From assembly GCA_963749905.1 (NCBI GenBank), contig CAVVOF010000004.1, positions 744,001 to 808,000 on the forward strand: a stretch of 64,000 nt of DNA. Reading direction: 5' to 3'. The stretch is from UBA10649 sp963749905 (GTDB taxonomy: Bacteria; Actinomycetota; Actinomycetes; S36-B12). The translations under genes were made by a program, and so were the position numbers. Shown piece by piece: positions 63,286 through 64,000 of this stretch. Position 1 is the stretch's first letter; each line of letters begins with the position of its first letter. Below the pieces are notes generated by a model, which saw nothing but the letters and a program-made list of their open reading frames with translations, made no database searches and was not told where the DNA came from.

Positions 63286-64000
63286 GGCTTGACGTGCATG
63301 GCCTCGACGATGGAGGCGATGGCCGGTGTGATCGGGTCGACCGGCGGCTCGGTGGTCCCCGACGTGTCGACCAGGAGACTCGCGTGCCGCGCCGGCCCCT
63401 CCGCTGCCAGGGCTCGGAAGGACGCCTGCTGCGCCGCCTGCTCGTGGGCTGCGCGCTCGGGCTTCCGCGCGTGGATGACGTCGTCCGGAGCGTCGGGGAC
63501 CAGCAGCACGTCCGGGCGCGGCATCAGCCGTCGCGCGACGCGGGCAGCCGGCGACCCGGGCCAGGGCGAGTCCTGCAGGTCGTAGACGTAGCGATCGGCG
63601 ATCACGACAGCCGGCGTGCCCTTGACCCGCAGTCGGGGGCGGATGTCGCGCGCGTAGCGGAACAGGTACTCACCCGCGTAGAACCAGGCCGCCGCCTTGC
63701 GCAGCATGGCGTGATCGAGCTCGCCGCCGCCCGGACGCGGATCCTCCGGCGGGGCGGCCTCGGCCGGGCTTGCCGCCTCCTTCTCGAGCTGCTCCTTGGC
63801 CAGCTGCTCGGGCGCAGGGATACGCAGCAGCTTGCGGGCCAGCCCGACACCGGGGAGGTTTCCGCGCGCCATGCCCATGTAGGCGTGCGACGTGGGGATG
63901 CCCAGCCGGTCGAGGCGGTCGGCCACCTTGCCGGCCACCGTGGACTTCCCGCTGCCGTCCGTGCCCACCAGGACGACCAGGACGCCCTTCGCTCGAACGC
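63282..64000 (-). CDS. Thymidylate-kinase-like P-loop protein (5' part beyond window)
   Basis: Partial: the start lies beyond base 64000. The visible 238 residues begin VRAKGVLVVLVGTDGSGKST, with an intact P-loop, and include VIADRYVYDLQDSPW, the thymidylate-kinase DR(Y/F) motif. It differs from housekeeping dTMP kinase by an inserted alanine/proline/glutamate stretch and by its operon with membrane glycan genes. It may phosphorylate a sugar or nucleotide used in polysaccharide synthesis. The stop overlaps the next start (ATGA). Confidence 0.78.
   Translation of the reverse strand, partial: VRAKGVLVVLVGTDGSGKSTVAGKVADRLDRLGIPTSHAYMGMARGNLPGVGLARKLLRIPAPEQLAKEQLEKEAASPAEAAPPEDPRPGGGELDHAMLRKAAAWFYAGEYLFRYARDIRPRLRVKGTPAVVIADRYVYDLQDSPWPGSPAARVARRLMPRPDVLLVPDAPDDVIHARKPERAAHEQAAQQASFRALAAEGPARHASLLVDTSGTTEPPVDPITPAIASIVEAMHVKP

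Overview
The window is high-GC DNA with the gene density, GTG starts and leaderless promoters of an Actinomycetota chromosome. The order DUF2342 metalloprotease / D-Ala-D-Ala carboxypeptidase / inorganic pyrophosphatase at the left end, GTTCACC-type PHO boxes, AftD-like and DUF6421 proteins all fit that phylum. I cannot name a genus. I see no rRNA, tRNA, CRISPR array, transposase or integrase. It reads as ordinary chromosome with several poorly described gene sets.

Layout. 1-3.1 kb (minus): metalloprotease, manA, dacB. 3.2-6.4 kb (plus): ppa, a small CSCG protein behind a triple PHO box, then a sulfur cassette (sulfide:quinone oxidoreductase-like flavoprotein, TusE/DsrC-like, DsrE2-like). 6.5-14 kb (minus): phosphate uptake (second PstS-like lipoprotein, pstS, pstB, pstA, pstC, pit) with four PHO boxes, plus a degenerate metallophosphoesterase remnant. 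14-19 kb: DUF2231-cytochrome b5 membrane protein, moeA, cupin lipoprotein, YczE-like membrane protein, histidine phosphatase. 19.1-23 kb (plus): a translationally coupled DUF6421 / SDR / threonine-aldolase-like operon. 23-25.4 kb (minus): YdbT/YdbS PH-domain pair and an Lrp/AsnC regulator. 25.5-28.9 kb (plus): TPP riboswitch and thiBPQ.

29-36 kb (plus): a secreted propeller-like protein, a membrane spermidine-synthase-like protein whose start lies in an 18-bp palindrome, DUF1622, tryptophan 2,3-dioxygenase and a GGDEF-EAL protein. 36.4-38.9 kb (minus): a LuxI/FeeM-like acyltransferase beside an AdoMet-decarboxylase-like protein, a GNAT and an M23 peptidase. 39-49 kb: a secreted small protein, Abhydrolase_9 family hydrolase, GcvT-family oxidoreductase, K+ channel, flippase/kinase-like fusion, PPK2, Pr6Pr protein. 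49-54.4 kb: FabG-like SDR, two hotdog thioesterases, a ThDP enzyme, a 58-aa basic peptide, a methyltransferase and an orphan MazF/PemK toxin. 54.4-56.6 kb: histidine-kinase-like protein with a degenerate phosphoacceptor, OmpR regulator, Hpt. 56.6-64 kb (minus): phosphatase, AftD-like and YfhO-like membrane proteins and a thymidylate-kinase-like protein, all overlapping, probably for envelope glycan.

Two features run through the window. Eight genes are interrupted by apparent frameshifts (nine in all), every one of the +1 class, which points to inserted bases in the sequence or assembly rather than true decay. At least fourteen genes have a TANNNT box exactly 6-7 nt before the start codon, the signature of leaderless transcripts, and this settles many starts.
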